DNA of 64,000 nucleotides, from the NCBI GenBank assembly GCA_029856045.1, contig JAHQWG010000016.1, positions 251,921 to 315,920 of the forward strand, in the 5' to 3' direction. Positions 36,233 to 44,423 of this stretch are shown here, piece by piece. The DNA is from Promethearchaeia archaeon (GTDB taxonomy: Archaea > Asgardarchaeota > Lokiarchaeia > Sigyniarchaeales > SOKP01). Under the pieces are notes generated by a model. The model had not been told where the DNA came from and did no database searches. It was given only the letters and a program-made list of their open reading frames with translations. The position numbers and the translations under genes were made by a program. Position 1 is the stretch's first letter; every line of letters begins with the position of its first letter.

Positions 36233-37408
36233 ATGAAAGATATTGAAAAATCAAAAGAAAAAATTATCGAAGAATTGGAAAAAAGACTCTCCAAAGATTT
36301 AACTTATGATTCTGGATTTATATTGGGTTCTATGTGCACTGAACCCTTGAAATTTGCAACTGAAATTTATACAAAATATATTACTAAAAATCTTGGAGAC
36401 CCGGGGTTATTCCCAGGAACAATGGAACTAGAAAATGAAATAATTCAAGAGATGGGAGGTTTATTTGGATGTCGGAATGTTTTAGGAACTATAACAACTG
36501 GTGGAACTGAGTCTAATATAATTGCTATGAGAATTGCAAGAAACTTGTTTAAAAATAAAAAAAATCCAGAATTCATTGTTCCTGCATCAGCGCATATTTC
36601 ATTTGATAAAGGTGCAGAATTATTAAAAATTGCCCTAAAAAAAGCAAAATTAAAGAAAGATTTTTCCTTGGATTTAAATCATCTTTCATCTCTTATATCC
36701 GAAAATACGATTGGTCTTGTAGGTGTAGCTGGAACAACTTCATTAGGTTTAATTGATCCTATCGATAAACTCGCAAATATATCAGAAGAAAATAATTTAT
36801 TTCTACATGTGGATGCCGCATTTGGTGGCTTTGTCCTTCCTTTTTTAAAAGAATTGGGATATAAAATCCCAAGCTGGGATTTTTCAATAAAAAATGTATT
36901 ATCAATAACTGCAGATCCTCATAAAATGGGCTTAGTTCCTATTCCAAGTGGAGGTTTTCTAATAAAACCATCATCATTTTATGAAGAATTTGGATATGAA
37001 ATCCCTTATCTTGCAGGTGGGGGGTTCAAACATTTTAATATTATTGGAACTCGAATAGGAGCTTCAGCAATCGCGTTTTGGGCTTTATGGAACTATTTAG
37101 GAAGGGAAGGATATAAAAATATAGTAAAGGAATGTATGGAAACAACATTTTATTTCATGAAAAGAATCGATGAAATATCCGGCATCAAGGTTGTTGTTAA
37201 ACCAATTATGAATATTATCGGAATAACTACAGAGAATGGTGAAAATATTAAAATCATCGATAAGGAATTAAGAAAAAAAAAATGGAAGCTAGGTTTATTT
37301 AATAATTTAAAAATATTGCGAGCAGTAATTATGCCACACGTAAAAAAAGAGCATATCGATAAATTTTGCATTGATTTAGAACTAATCACGAAAAAATTAT
37401 TCAATTAA
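36233..37408 (+). CDS. mfnA: MfnA-type pyridoxal-dependent decarboxylase
   Basis: 391 aa group II decarboxylase. It matches archaeal MfnA (L-tyrosine/L-aspartate 1-decarboxylase), giving tyramine for methanofuran or beta-alanine for coenzyme A. Motifs: GDPGLFPGTMELE (about 48-60), TTGGTESNIIAMRIAR, HISFDKGAE, HVDAAFGGFVLP, and ADPHKMGLVP, where Lys carries PLP. In a non-methanogen the beta-alanine/CoA role is more likely, but that is inference. Start ATG 36233 preferred over TTG 36224. 36 bases after the FGGY kinase. Confidence 0.93.
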   Translation: MKDIEKSKEKIIEELEKRLSKDLTYDSGFILGSMCTEPLKFATEIYTKYITKNLGDPGLFPGTMELENEIIQEMGGLFGCRNVLGTITTGGTESNIIAMRIARNLFKNKKNPEFIVPASAHISFDKGAELLKIALKKAKLKKDFSLDLNHLSSLISENTIGLVGVAGTTSLGLIDPIDKLANISEENNLFLHVDAAFGGFVLPFLKELGYKIPSWDFSIKNVLSITADPHKMGLVPIPSGGFLIKPSSFYEEFGYEIPYLAGGGFKHFNIIGTRIGASAIAFWALWNYLGREGYKNIVKECMETTFYFMKRIDEISGIKVVVKPIMNIIGITTENGENIKIIDKELRKKKWKLGLFNNLKILRAVIMPHVKKEHIDKFCIDLELITKKLFN

Positions 37409-37663
37409 CCTAATTCTTTCCATGAGTCAATAAGAGTATTTTCTTTCTTACTTTCCAGATACTTCAGAAATTATATTTAATCTTTTTAAAAATAAGATGA
37501 TCTGATTTATTTTCCTTTTCAAAAACAAATATTTAATCTTGCTTATTCTATTTTAAATTATTTTTTTAATAATATCTTTTGAAATTTATCATTTATAAAT
37601 ACAAAATTTTATTTATAAGAATTACAAATTTATTTTCATTGAACTACCATTGAAAAATTAAAA

Positions 37664-38644
37664 ATGGCTAAAAAAAAAGAAAAACTTTCTGCAAAGATAA
37701 AAACTTCACGGTATTGGACAAAGACATGTTCTAATCCAAAATGTAATTTTGAATACCCTAATTGGTTTACTAGCTGTCCAAAATGCCATACACCATGGAC
37801 ACAATCAACATCCACAGATATTAATAAATTTGATAAAATACCATCTAAAAAAACAATTAAAATTGTAGTTAAAATTACTGATGAATCTCCAGAAAATCCT
37901 ATTGTTTATGTAAGACTTAGATTTACAGCTGATGGAGGAAATTCTTGGTTTCAAGTACCTATGGAAAAACATCAAGATTTTTATCTTTCAGAAATCGAAG
38001 AAATGCCTTTAGGATCAAAAGTAATATATTATATTGAAGCAGAAGATGCTTCTGGTGAAATTTACATTGAAAATAATGACGGAAAATATTTTGCCTATTA
38101 TGTTGAGCCTCAACCAGCTGTAAAACAAAACACAGTTAAAGATCAGAAAAAAATTGGACAAGCACCATTCGAAGGGGAAGTCTTGGATAAACCATTTCTC
38201 TATGAAAGTCAAAATCTTAAAAAAACTATTAATGCACTTGAAAAAAAAACTCAACAAATATTTTCACAAATACAAACACAAAGCAAACCCCCTCAAGAAG
38301 AAGTGATTTTTCAAGATAAATCTCAACCTCAACCTGTAAAAAAAGGAAGCCCCCTTCATCCCGTAAAGGTTCCACAAAAAGGTAGTCCCATAAAAAAAAG
38401 CCAAGTTCAACCTGTAAAGATTCCTCAAAAAAATAATTCGGTTCAAGCTCCACCTCAACAAGAAATCATAAAACAAAAATTACAAGAACCAAAACAACCA
38501 AAAATTCAAAATAATGAATTAACTATATTCGGGAAACCACAACGAAAAATTGATGAAAATCTTAAAGTGTGTCCGAATTGCCAAAGTAAAATTAAATCTA
38601 TTTGGACTTCATGTCCAATATGCGGATATAGAGAGACAAGTTAA
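37664..38644 (+). CDS. Protein with two terminal zinc ribbons and a beta domain
   Basis: 326 aa, family not recognised. Order: N-terminal zinc ribbon (CSNPKCNFEYPNWFTSCPKC, about 22-41). Then an Ig/fibronectin-like or carbohydrate-binding-like beta domain (about 64-155; YVRLRFTADGGNSWFQVPM, YYIEAEDASGEIY). Then a Gln/Pro/Lys-rich disordered linker (about 160-295) with repeated QPVK/HPVK-P-QK segments. Last a C-terminal zinc ribbon (CPNCQSKIKSIWTSCPICG, about 303-321). It converges with the Rab-like GTPase gene 13 bases away, which also has a Pro-rich linker and a C-terminal zinc ribbon. The shared layout suggests related functions. Confidence 0.88.
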   Translation: MAKKKEKLSAKIKTSRYWTKTCSNPKCNFEYPNWFTSCPKCHTPWTQSTSTDINKFDKIPSKKTIKIVVKITDESPENPIVYVRLRFTADGGNSWFQVPMEKHQDFYLSEIEEMPLGSKVIYYIEAEDASGEIYIENNDGKYFAYYVEPQPAVKQNTVKDQKKIGQAPFEGEVLDKPFLYESQNLKKTINALEKKTQQIFSQIQTQSKPPQEEVIFQDKSQPQPVKKGSPLHPVKVPQKGSPIKKSQVQPVKIPQKNNSVQAPPQQEIIKQKLQEPKQPKIQNNELTIFGKPQRKIDENLKVCPNCQSKIKSIWTSCPICGYRETS

Positions 38645-38657
38645 TTAAACTAATGGA

Positions 38658-40076
38658 TTAAAGCTTTGCTCCGCAACGATTGCAAAATTTATATGCCTTA
38701 GATAGAACAGCTCCACAATGCTGACATATGATCATCTCTTTCTTTCTTACTTTTTCCTTTTCACTCTTTTTTTCTTTCTCTTTGGATTTTTTCTTTTCCT
38801 TATGTTTTTTCTTAATTTCTTCTGCATTGGGAATTACTCTTAATGTTGCATCTGAAATAGGAGTAGATGGCTCTTTTTTCTCAGACATAAATGGAATAAA
38901 ATTACCAATTGATTCTGGAGCTCCCTCAATTTCTCCTTTCTTTTTGCTTGCTTCACTTAACGTTTGAAAAAAATCCCCTTTAGAAGAATTTTCTTGAGGT
39001 AAATATTGCGTTAAGGAAGGGCTTTTTGATGGTTCTAATTCTGAAAATAAAATTGGTTTATAATTTTCTGCTTTTGGTGATTCTGACTTAGGAATTAGTT
39101 GTTCAGACTCGTCTTGTTTAGGTGGTTTTGGTGCAGGAGATATTGGTTGAAAACCAGGAGGAGGTGGAACAGGTTTTGGAGTTTTTTCTGAAAATGGTAC
39201 TCCTTTAGGAGTAAAAGTCTCTTGTTCGAAAGCAGCTGGAGAAATAGCATCTTTTGGAATTTCTTGAGTCGGAGACATCTTAATTGCAGGTTCAGGAACA
39301 GGTGGTGCAGAAAATGCGGGTTCAGGTTCTGGTTCAGGTTCAGGTTCAGGTTCAGGAACAGGTGGTGCAGAAAATGCGGGTTCAGGTTCAGGAACAGGTG
39401 GTGCAGAAAATGCGGGTTCAGGTTCAGGTTCAGGAACAGATGGTGCAGAAAATACGGGTTCAGGTTCAGGAATAGATTTTGGGTGCATTGCTATCATCCC
39501 TGGTTTTAATAATTCTTTTTGACCAAGCAATTCTTGTGGAACTTCAAGTCCCATCATTAAATAAGCTAGAATCGCGAAACAGTCACTCACATTTTCTCCT
39601 GATTTTGCACTAGTTTCTAAATAATAAAACTTAAATTTTTGTGAAAATAACTCTATATCGCTTTCACTGACTGCTCTTTCATTAATTAAATCACTTTTAT
39701 TACCAATAAGTAACATGGGAATATCGCTTTTAGAATTTGATTTAATTTCTTCAATCCAATTTGGTAAATGTTCGAAACTTTCAATATTGGTTAGATCAAA
39801 AACTAATAACGCACCTAATGCTCCTCGATAATACATTGGTCGCACTGAAGAAAATCGTTCCTGACCTCCAGTATCCCATAATTGAAGTTTACATTTTTTA
39901 ATACCCTCTAAAGTTTGAATCTCTATAGTCTTTATATGAAAATCGACGCCTATCGTCAATTTATAATCCTGTTCGAAGAAACCTTTAGTAAAACGTATTG
40001 TAAGTGCGGTTTTTCCTACACCTCCGTCGCCTGTAACAATAGCCTTAAAAAGGAAATCATATTCAGTAGCTGACAT
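38658..40076 (-). CDS. Rab-like GTPase with proline-rich tail and zinc ribbon
   Basis: 472 aa. Residues about 8-175 are a Rab-type GTPase: GDGGVGKTAL (16-25), effector loop TIGVDFHIKT, LWDTGGQERFSSV, NKSD (about 127-130) and ETSAKSGEN. Switch II has DTGGQ where most Rabs have DTAGQ. Then follow a repeat of (PEP)n-AFSAPPV units (about 201-268) and a long Pro/Ser/Lys-rich segment. The C-terminal zinc ribbon is CQHCGAVLSKAYKFCNRCG (about 451-469). There is no prenylation cysteine, so the zinc ribbon or linker may provide localisation. Small GTPases of this kind are an Asgard hallmark; this tail architecture is unusual. Confidence 0.93.
   Translation of the reverse strand: MSATEYDFLFKAIVTGDGGVGKTALTIRFTKGFFEQDYKLTIGVDFHIKTIEIQTLEGIKKCKLQLWDTGGQERFSSVRPMYYRGALGALLVFDLTNIESFEHLPNWIEEIKSNSKSDIPMLLIGNKSDLINERAVSESDIELFSQKFKFYYLETSAKSGENVSDCFAILAYLMMGLEVPQELLGQKELLKPGMIAMHPKSIPEPEPVFSAPSVPEPEPEPAFSAPPVPEPEPAFSAPPVPEPEPEPEPEPEPAFSAPPVPEPAIKMSPTQEIPKDAISPAAFEQETFTPKGVPFSEKTPKPVPPPPGFQPISPAPKPPKQDESEQLIPKSESPKAENYKPILFSELEPSKSPSLTQYLPQENSSKGDFFQTLSEASKKKGEIEGAPESIGNFIPFMSEKKEPSTPISDATLRVIPNAEEIKKKHKEKKKSKEKEKKSEKEKVRKKEMIICQHCGAVLSKAYKFCNRCGAKL
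39289..39474 (-). repeat. In-frame tandem repeats in GTPase tail
   Basis: Four degenerate copies of a unit with core GGTTCAGGAACAGGTGGTG and following bases, separated by variable numbers of GGTTCA hexamers (plus-strand reading). In protein they are PEP repeats plus AFSAPPV. Length differences are multiples of 3 or 6 bases, so frame is kept. The array is likely to vary in length between strains. Confidence 0.9.
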
Positions 40077-40577
40077 TTTATAATTCTTCCTCCAAAAACA
40101 TAATATTATTTCCTAAACAAATCATAATCTTAAAAAACGACAATTTAAGAAAAATTAAATTTAAATGATATTTCGTTCATTTTAATGTTAAAAATATTTA
40201 CTATGATATTTACTATGTAATATATCACATGTATGAATTTATATTTTAATATTCTTATTTACAAAAAAAAATGAAATCTTATACACAACTCGTGTCTCTT
40301 TATATTAAATTTTAATTTTAATATAACCAAAGATAAAAATATTCCTTTAATTTGATTTAATTAAATTTTTTCTTTTCTACACCCTTCTTAATTTTTAATT
40401 CTTTTTGGATATTTTTCAAAATGAAAGTATTTTAAAGTAGTGATAAAATTACTAAAACTAAAATATTTGATTTATTAAAAATCATAAAATTGAAAATAAT
40501 AAAATTATTATTTAGAACTGATAAGATTTTATTGATAACTTTATTTTTTAAATGGAATAAAATGGTTTTTTATAAAA
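40077..40577. other. AT-rich intergenic region
   Basis: 501 bases between the divergent GTPase and hps genes. It is extremely AT-rich with many oligo-A/T tracts. No ORF, RNA structure or repeat was recognised. CGACAATTT at 40138-40146 is a weak relative of the CGACAAAA element. Confidence 0.5.
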
Positions 40578-41915
40578 ATGATAAGAAAAAATAATGCACC
40601 CGTATTACAAATAGCTCTTGACTTAGTAAATTTACATAGAGCTTTACAAATAGCAGAAGAAGCAATCAAAGGAGGAGTAAATTGGATTGAAGCCGGAACT
40701 CCACTTATCAAATCCGAAGGCATGAACGCTGTAAGAAAATTAAAAGAGAAGTTTCCTAACCATACAATTGTAGCAGATATGAAGACTGTAGATGGAGGTT
40801 CTGCAGAAATAGAAATAGCTGCTAAGGCAGGAGCTGGAGTTGTCCTCATGTTAGGAGTAAGTGATAATACATCAATCCGTGAAGCAATTCTTGCCGGTAA
40901 GAAATATGGTGTTAAAATTGGATGTGATTTGATTGATATTGATGAAGAAAAATTTATAGAAAGGGCGTTAGAATTAGAAGAAATGGGCGTGGATATCATT
41001 TGTGTACATGTGGGTGTTGACCAGCAAATGATCTATGGTGGTAAGAAGACTATCGAATTAACAAGAAAAGTTGCGGAAAGATTAAATCCAACAACTCTTG
41101 TTGCAACCGCTGGAGGATTAAATAGTGAGACTGCTAATGAAGCAAGAGAAGCTGGAGCAGATATTATAATTGTTGGAGGTGCTTTATATAAAGCAAAAAG
41201 TCCTGAAGAATCTGCAAGAACAATTTTGAAAGCAATCAATGAAGCCAAATCTATCAAAACTGATTTATTCAAAAAATATAGTGAAGAAGAATTATATAAA
41301 GTTTTTATGAAAGTATCCACGCCAAATGTTTCAGATGCGATGCATAGAGAAGGAGAAATGCAAGGATTATTCCCCATTTGGATTGGAACTGATAAAGAAC
41401 CATTAAAATTTGCAGGTAAAGCTGTTACAGTTCGAGCATATAACGGAGATTGGTCCAAGCCCGTGGAAGCTATTGATGTTGCACAAGAAGGAGAAGTTAT
41501 TGTTATTGATGCTTGTGAAGGAAAAGATGCAGTTTGGGGTGAACTTGCATCATGGAGTTGTAAACAAAAAGGAATCGCTGCAGTAGTTATTGATGGTGCG
41601 ATAAGAGATGTTGATGATATAAGAGAAATAAAATTCCCCGCATTTGCTAGATATATAACACCCACTGCTGGAGAACCACGAGGTATGGGAGAAATTAACA
41701 CATCAATTGAATGTGGAAACCAAAAAATTGAGGCTGGAGATTGGATCATTGGTGATCAATCCGGAGTTGTAGTAGTTCCTAAATATAAAGCAAAGGAAAT
41801 TGCAAATAGAGCTATTGATGTGTTAGAAAAAGAAAACCGAATCAGAGAAGAAATTCAGCGAGGTTCTACTTTATCGAAAGTAATAAAACTTAAAAAATGG
41901 GAAAAATTTGGCTGA
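40578..41915 (+). CDS. hps: Fused hexulose-6-phosphate synthase / RraA-like protein
   Basis: 445 aa two-domain enzyme. Residues about 1-220 form an OMP-decarboxylase-type barrel of hexulose-6-phosphate synthase: LQIALDLVN, WIEAGTPLIKSEG, IVADMKTVDGGSAE (catalytic Asp/Lys/Asp), CVHVGVDQQ, ATAGGLN. It condenses formaldehyde with ribulose 5-phosphate, or runs in reverse to make ribulose 5-phosphate for nucleotide synthesis. Residues about 230-435 are RraA/DlpA-like (STPNVSDAMHR, GEVIVIDACEGKDAVWGEL, IDGAIRDVDDIRE), a fold shared with HMG aldolases. The fusion is common in archaea. No separate PHI isomerase gene is nearby. Confidence 0.94.
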   Translation: MIRKNNAPVLQIALDLVNLHRALQIAEEAIKGGVNWIEAGTPLIKSEGMNAVRKLKEKFPNHTIVADMKTVDGGSAEIEIAAKAGAGVVLMLGVSDNTSIREAILAGKKYGVKIGCDLIDIDEEKFIERALELEEMGVDIICVHVGVDQQMIYGGKKTIELTRKVAERLNPTTLVATAGGLNSETANEAREAGADIIIVGGALYKAKSPEESARTILKAINEAKSIKTDLFKKYSEEELYKVFMKVSTPNVSDAMHREGEMQGLFPIWIGTDKEPLKFAGKAVTVRAYNGDWSKPVEAIDVAQEGEVIVIDACEGKDAVWGELASWSCKQKGIAAVVIDGAIRDVDDIREIKFPAFARYITPTAGEPRGMGEINTSIECGNQKIEAGDWIIGDQSGVVVVPKYKAKEIANRAIDVLEKENRIREEIQRGSTLSKVIKLKKWEKFG

Positions 41916-41936
41916 AAACATCTTTAAATAATTAGA

Positions 41937-42893
41937 TTAAAAGATTATCTTTTTTACTTCTTCTAAAAGAGTTGGTAAATTAGATTTGATTAAATCGACA
42001 TTTCCTTCTTCCCTAGTTGATTTTAAGCTTAAAAATAACCGTATTGTTTTTTTCTCACCTTTTGTTGGATGAATTATGAAGGTTTTAACATATGTGAAAT
42101 TATCCTTGAAAAAATCTAACTTCTCATCAATTTTAACTTTATTATTTATTAAAGCTTGAAAAAATTCGAGATCTTCATTTAGTTTAGGTATTATTTTTAT
42201 ATCATACTCTTTTAAATCAATTACATCCTTATAATAATCGGAAATAATCAATCCTTTATGAGAGAATAATAAAACATAATCGCAAGAGAAATTTTCTGCG
42301 AATTCTTTTAATTTATTATCCGCACTTTCTAAAAAAAGAATTTTATTCAAAGAAGAGGATAATGCTTTTGTGAGAGAGTAAATATTATAAATAGATGTAT
42401 CGAAAAATCGAAAATTCATTTTAGGATTTGATTTTTGAATTAAATCTACTAACATTCTTTTCCTTTCTTTGAACTCTTCAAGGTTTTTATAATTGGGATC
42501 GAATTTATGAAAACAAATATTTATCTCATTATTATATTCCAGGTTTCGAAAAATATTTAATAATTCATGTAAATAATTAACAGAAGTTTCGAAACGCATT
42601 TCATCTTGGATATCAATTAAATATAATATTGCATCAGTATCCTCAAAATATATAGGGTGATTTACGTAAATATTTCTAAATTTCTCTTGTCCTCCCATAT
42701 CCCATAAATTCAATTGATGTTTTCTTAAGATTATGCAAGTAGAATAATCTATCTTAATGGTTGGTTTTAAGTCTTCAATCTTCTCCCAGAAATTATATTT
42801 CTTCCTTATCGCAATTAAATAACTGGACTTTCCTGCATTATCTAATCCTGAAAGAATGATCTTATATTCCTTCAAATCACTATGTTGCGCCAT
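41937..42893 (-). CDS. Rag/Gtr-like GTPase with C-terminal roadblock-like domain
   Basis: 318 aa. The GTPase part (about 8-190) has GLDNAGKSSYL (15-25), LWDMGGQEKFR (about 61-71) and FHKFDP as the G4 motif. His-Lys-x-Asp instead of Asn-Lys-x-Asp, and the phrase AILYLIDIQDEM, are typical of the Rag/Gtr family rather than Arf. The C-terminal 130 residues (FSCDYVLLFSHKGLIISDYY ... YVKTFIIHP, in parts) look like the roadblock/longin-type domain that follows the G domain in RagA/Gtr1. In eukaryotes Rag GTPases signal amino acids to TORC1; the archaeal role is unknown. Confidence 0.88.
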   Translation of the reverse strand: MAQHSDLKEYKIILSGLDNAGKSSYLIAIRKKYNFWEKIEDLKPTIKIDYSTCIILRKHQLNLWDMGGQEKFRNIYVNHPIYFEDTDAILYLIDIQDEMRFETSVNYLHELLNIFRNLEYNNEINICFHKFDPNYKNLEEFKERKRMLVDLIQKSNPKMNFRFFDTSIYNIYSLTKALSSSLNKILFLESADNKLKEFAENFSCDYVLLFSHKGLIISDYYKDVIDLKEYDIKIIPKLNEDLEFFQALINNKVKIDEKLDFFKDNFTYVKTFIIHPTKGEKKTIRLFLSLKSTREEGNVDLIKSNLPTLLEEVKKIIF

Positions 42894-42983
42894 TTTTTAA
42901 AACATCTTGAATTTTTCATAAAATATTTTTATAATTTAATTAAGTATAATGAAATAAATAATGATATATATTTTATTATTTAA

Positions 42984-43964
42984 ATGGCTGATTTTATTGG
43001 CATTTTATTGACAATTGACGCAATCTTTTCATGGGCTTTTGCCAGTTTAGTATATAAATTCGGCTTACAAAAAATAGAAGCTCCGCAAGCTCTTTTACCT
43101 AGGTTATTATTTGTTTCCCTCTTTACTTTTGTTATATCCTTGTTCTTTGGAAATTATTTCATATTCACTGGATTGAATTTTCAACAATTAATGGATTATT
43201 TTATCGCTTGTATTATTTCTGGAGCTACCGTTACAATTGGAGATCTTCTATATTTTCATTCATTAAAAAAAATTGATGCTTCTCGAGCTTATCCCCTAAG
43301 TTCATTATCTTTAGTTTTTGTTTATCCATTCGCAGCAATCTTTTTTGGAGAAATAATCACATTTTCAATTATGATAGGGGGCATTATTATTTTAATAGGT
43401 GCTTTTTTTTTAAGTTCAAAAGATATCCCTAAGAATGAAATATTAAGCTCAAATAATGTAAATAAAAACTCTAATAACCTAGAAAATAAAATCGAAGTAA
43501 AACAAAAATTATCTGAAGATTTATTCATAGGAGTAATTTTAGCTTTGTGTACGGCATTCTTCTGGGCTTTAGCAATTATTTCATTCAATCAAGCCAGAAT
43601 TCTCGCAAACGGAGAAGTTTTTGCTACAAATTTTTTTCGAATTATAAGCGCAACAATATTCATTTCCATACTAGGAATGTTTAAACACAAATATTATGAA
43701 GGATTTAAAAAAGAAAATAGAATCCATGTAAAATATTTTATTTATATAGCTATTGCTGGCTCATTATCTTTGGGTTTTGCAGATTCATTGTTCTATAAAG
43801 CGGCTGAAATAAATGGATTAATATTAACTTCTACAATAACTGCAAGCACACCTTTAATTCAACAACTTGCCTCAGTTTTAATATTAAAAGAAAAATTTCG
43901 TAAGAGATTTTTAATTGCCGTAATACTAATTATTTTAGGAAATTACATTATAATTTTCTTATAA
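42984..43964 (+). CDS. DMT/EamA-family transporter
   Basis: 326 aa with about ten hydrophobic helices in two EamA repeats of five (about 3-145 and 170-326), separated by a polar loop rich in Asn and Lys (about 147-175). SRAYPLSSLSLVFVYPFAAI in repeat one and STITASTPLIQQLASVLIL in repeat two are typical EamA segments. Substrate unknown; the family exports amino acids, nucleosides or metabolites. It is divergent from the Rag-like GTPase gene and followed 24 bases later by archease. Confidence 0.9.
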   Translation: MADFIGILLTIDAIFSWAFASLVYKFGLQKIEAPQALLPRLLFVSLFTFVISLFFGNYFIFTGLNFQQLMDYFIACIISGATVTIGDLLYFHSLKKIDASRAYPLSSLSLVFVYPFAAIFFGEIITFSIMIGGIIILIGAFFLSSKDIPKNEILSSNNVNKNSNNLENKIEVKQKLSEDLFIGVILALCTAFFWALAIISFNQARILANGEVFATNFFRIISATIFISILGMFKHKYYEGFKKENRIHVKYFIYIAIAGSLSLGFADSLFYKAAEINGLILTSTITASTPLIQQLASVLILKEKFRKRFLIAVILIILGNYIIIFL

Positions 43965-43988
43965 AAGATTGATAATATTTTTTTAATT

Positions 43989-44423
43989 ATGAGTGAAAAA
44001 GGCTATAAATTTCTCGACCATATCTCAGACGTCCAAGTTAATTGTTGGGGTTTAGATCTAAAAGAAGCGTTTTCACAAGCAGCACTAAGTTTATTTGATA
44101 CGATTACAGACATCAGAAAAATTGATAAGAAAATCTCAAAATCGATTCAAATTACAGCAGAGGATAAAGAGTCCCTACTATTTGATTTCTTAAGTGAATT
44201 TTTATATATTTTTGATACTGAAAACCTGATTTTTTCCGAGATTAAAGTGATTAATATTGATGAAAGTCATGATGGATATATGCTAAATGCCCAAGTAATA
44301 GGTGATTTTTTTGATTTGAAAAAGCATTCAAGCGGAATAGAAGTTAAAGCAATAACGTATTCATACATGAAAATTGAAGAAAAAAAAAATAAAACAATAA
44401 TTGAAGTAATTTTTGATATCTAA
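43989..44423 (+). CDS. Archease (RtcB activator)
   Basis: 144 aa. Archease speeds guanylylation and turnover of the RNA ligase RtcB. The conserved N-terminal metal site is FLDHISDVQVNCWG (about 8-21); SLFDTI, LLFDFLSEFLYIFD and a C-terminal TYSYMKIEE also match the family. The stop codon overlaps that of the convergent rtcB gene within CTAA (44420-44423). Confidence 0.95.
   Translation: MSEKGYKFLDHISDVQVNCWGLDLKEAFSQAALSLFDTITDIRKIDKKISKSIQITAEDKESLLFDFLSEFLYIFDTENLIFSEIKVINIDESHDGYMLNAQVIGDFFDLKKHSSGIEVKAITYSYMKIEEKKNKTIIEVIFDI

Noticed and set aside
39289-39474. Possible CRISPR-like direct repeats
   Set aside because: Repeat units are short, irregular, in frame and encode PEP-AFSAPPV repeats. 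There are no unique spacers and no cas genes.
39222-39509. Arg/Cys/Trp/Phe-rich frames opposite the GTPase tail
   Set aside because: They are antisense shadows of the PEP repeat and have the periodic composition expected from it.
41033-41749. 238-codon frame antisense to the HPS-RraA gene
   Set aside because: The plus strand encodes a clear two-domain enzyme; the antisense frame has no family features and arises from codon bias.
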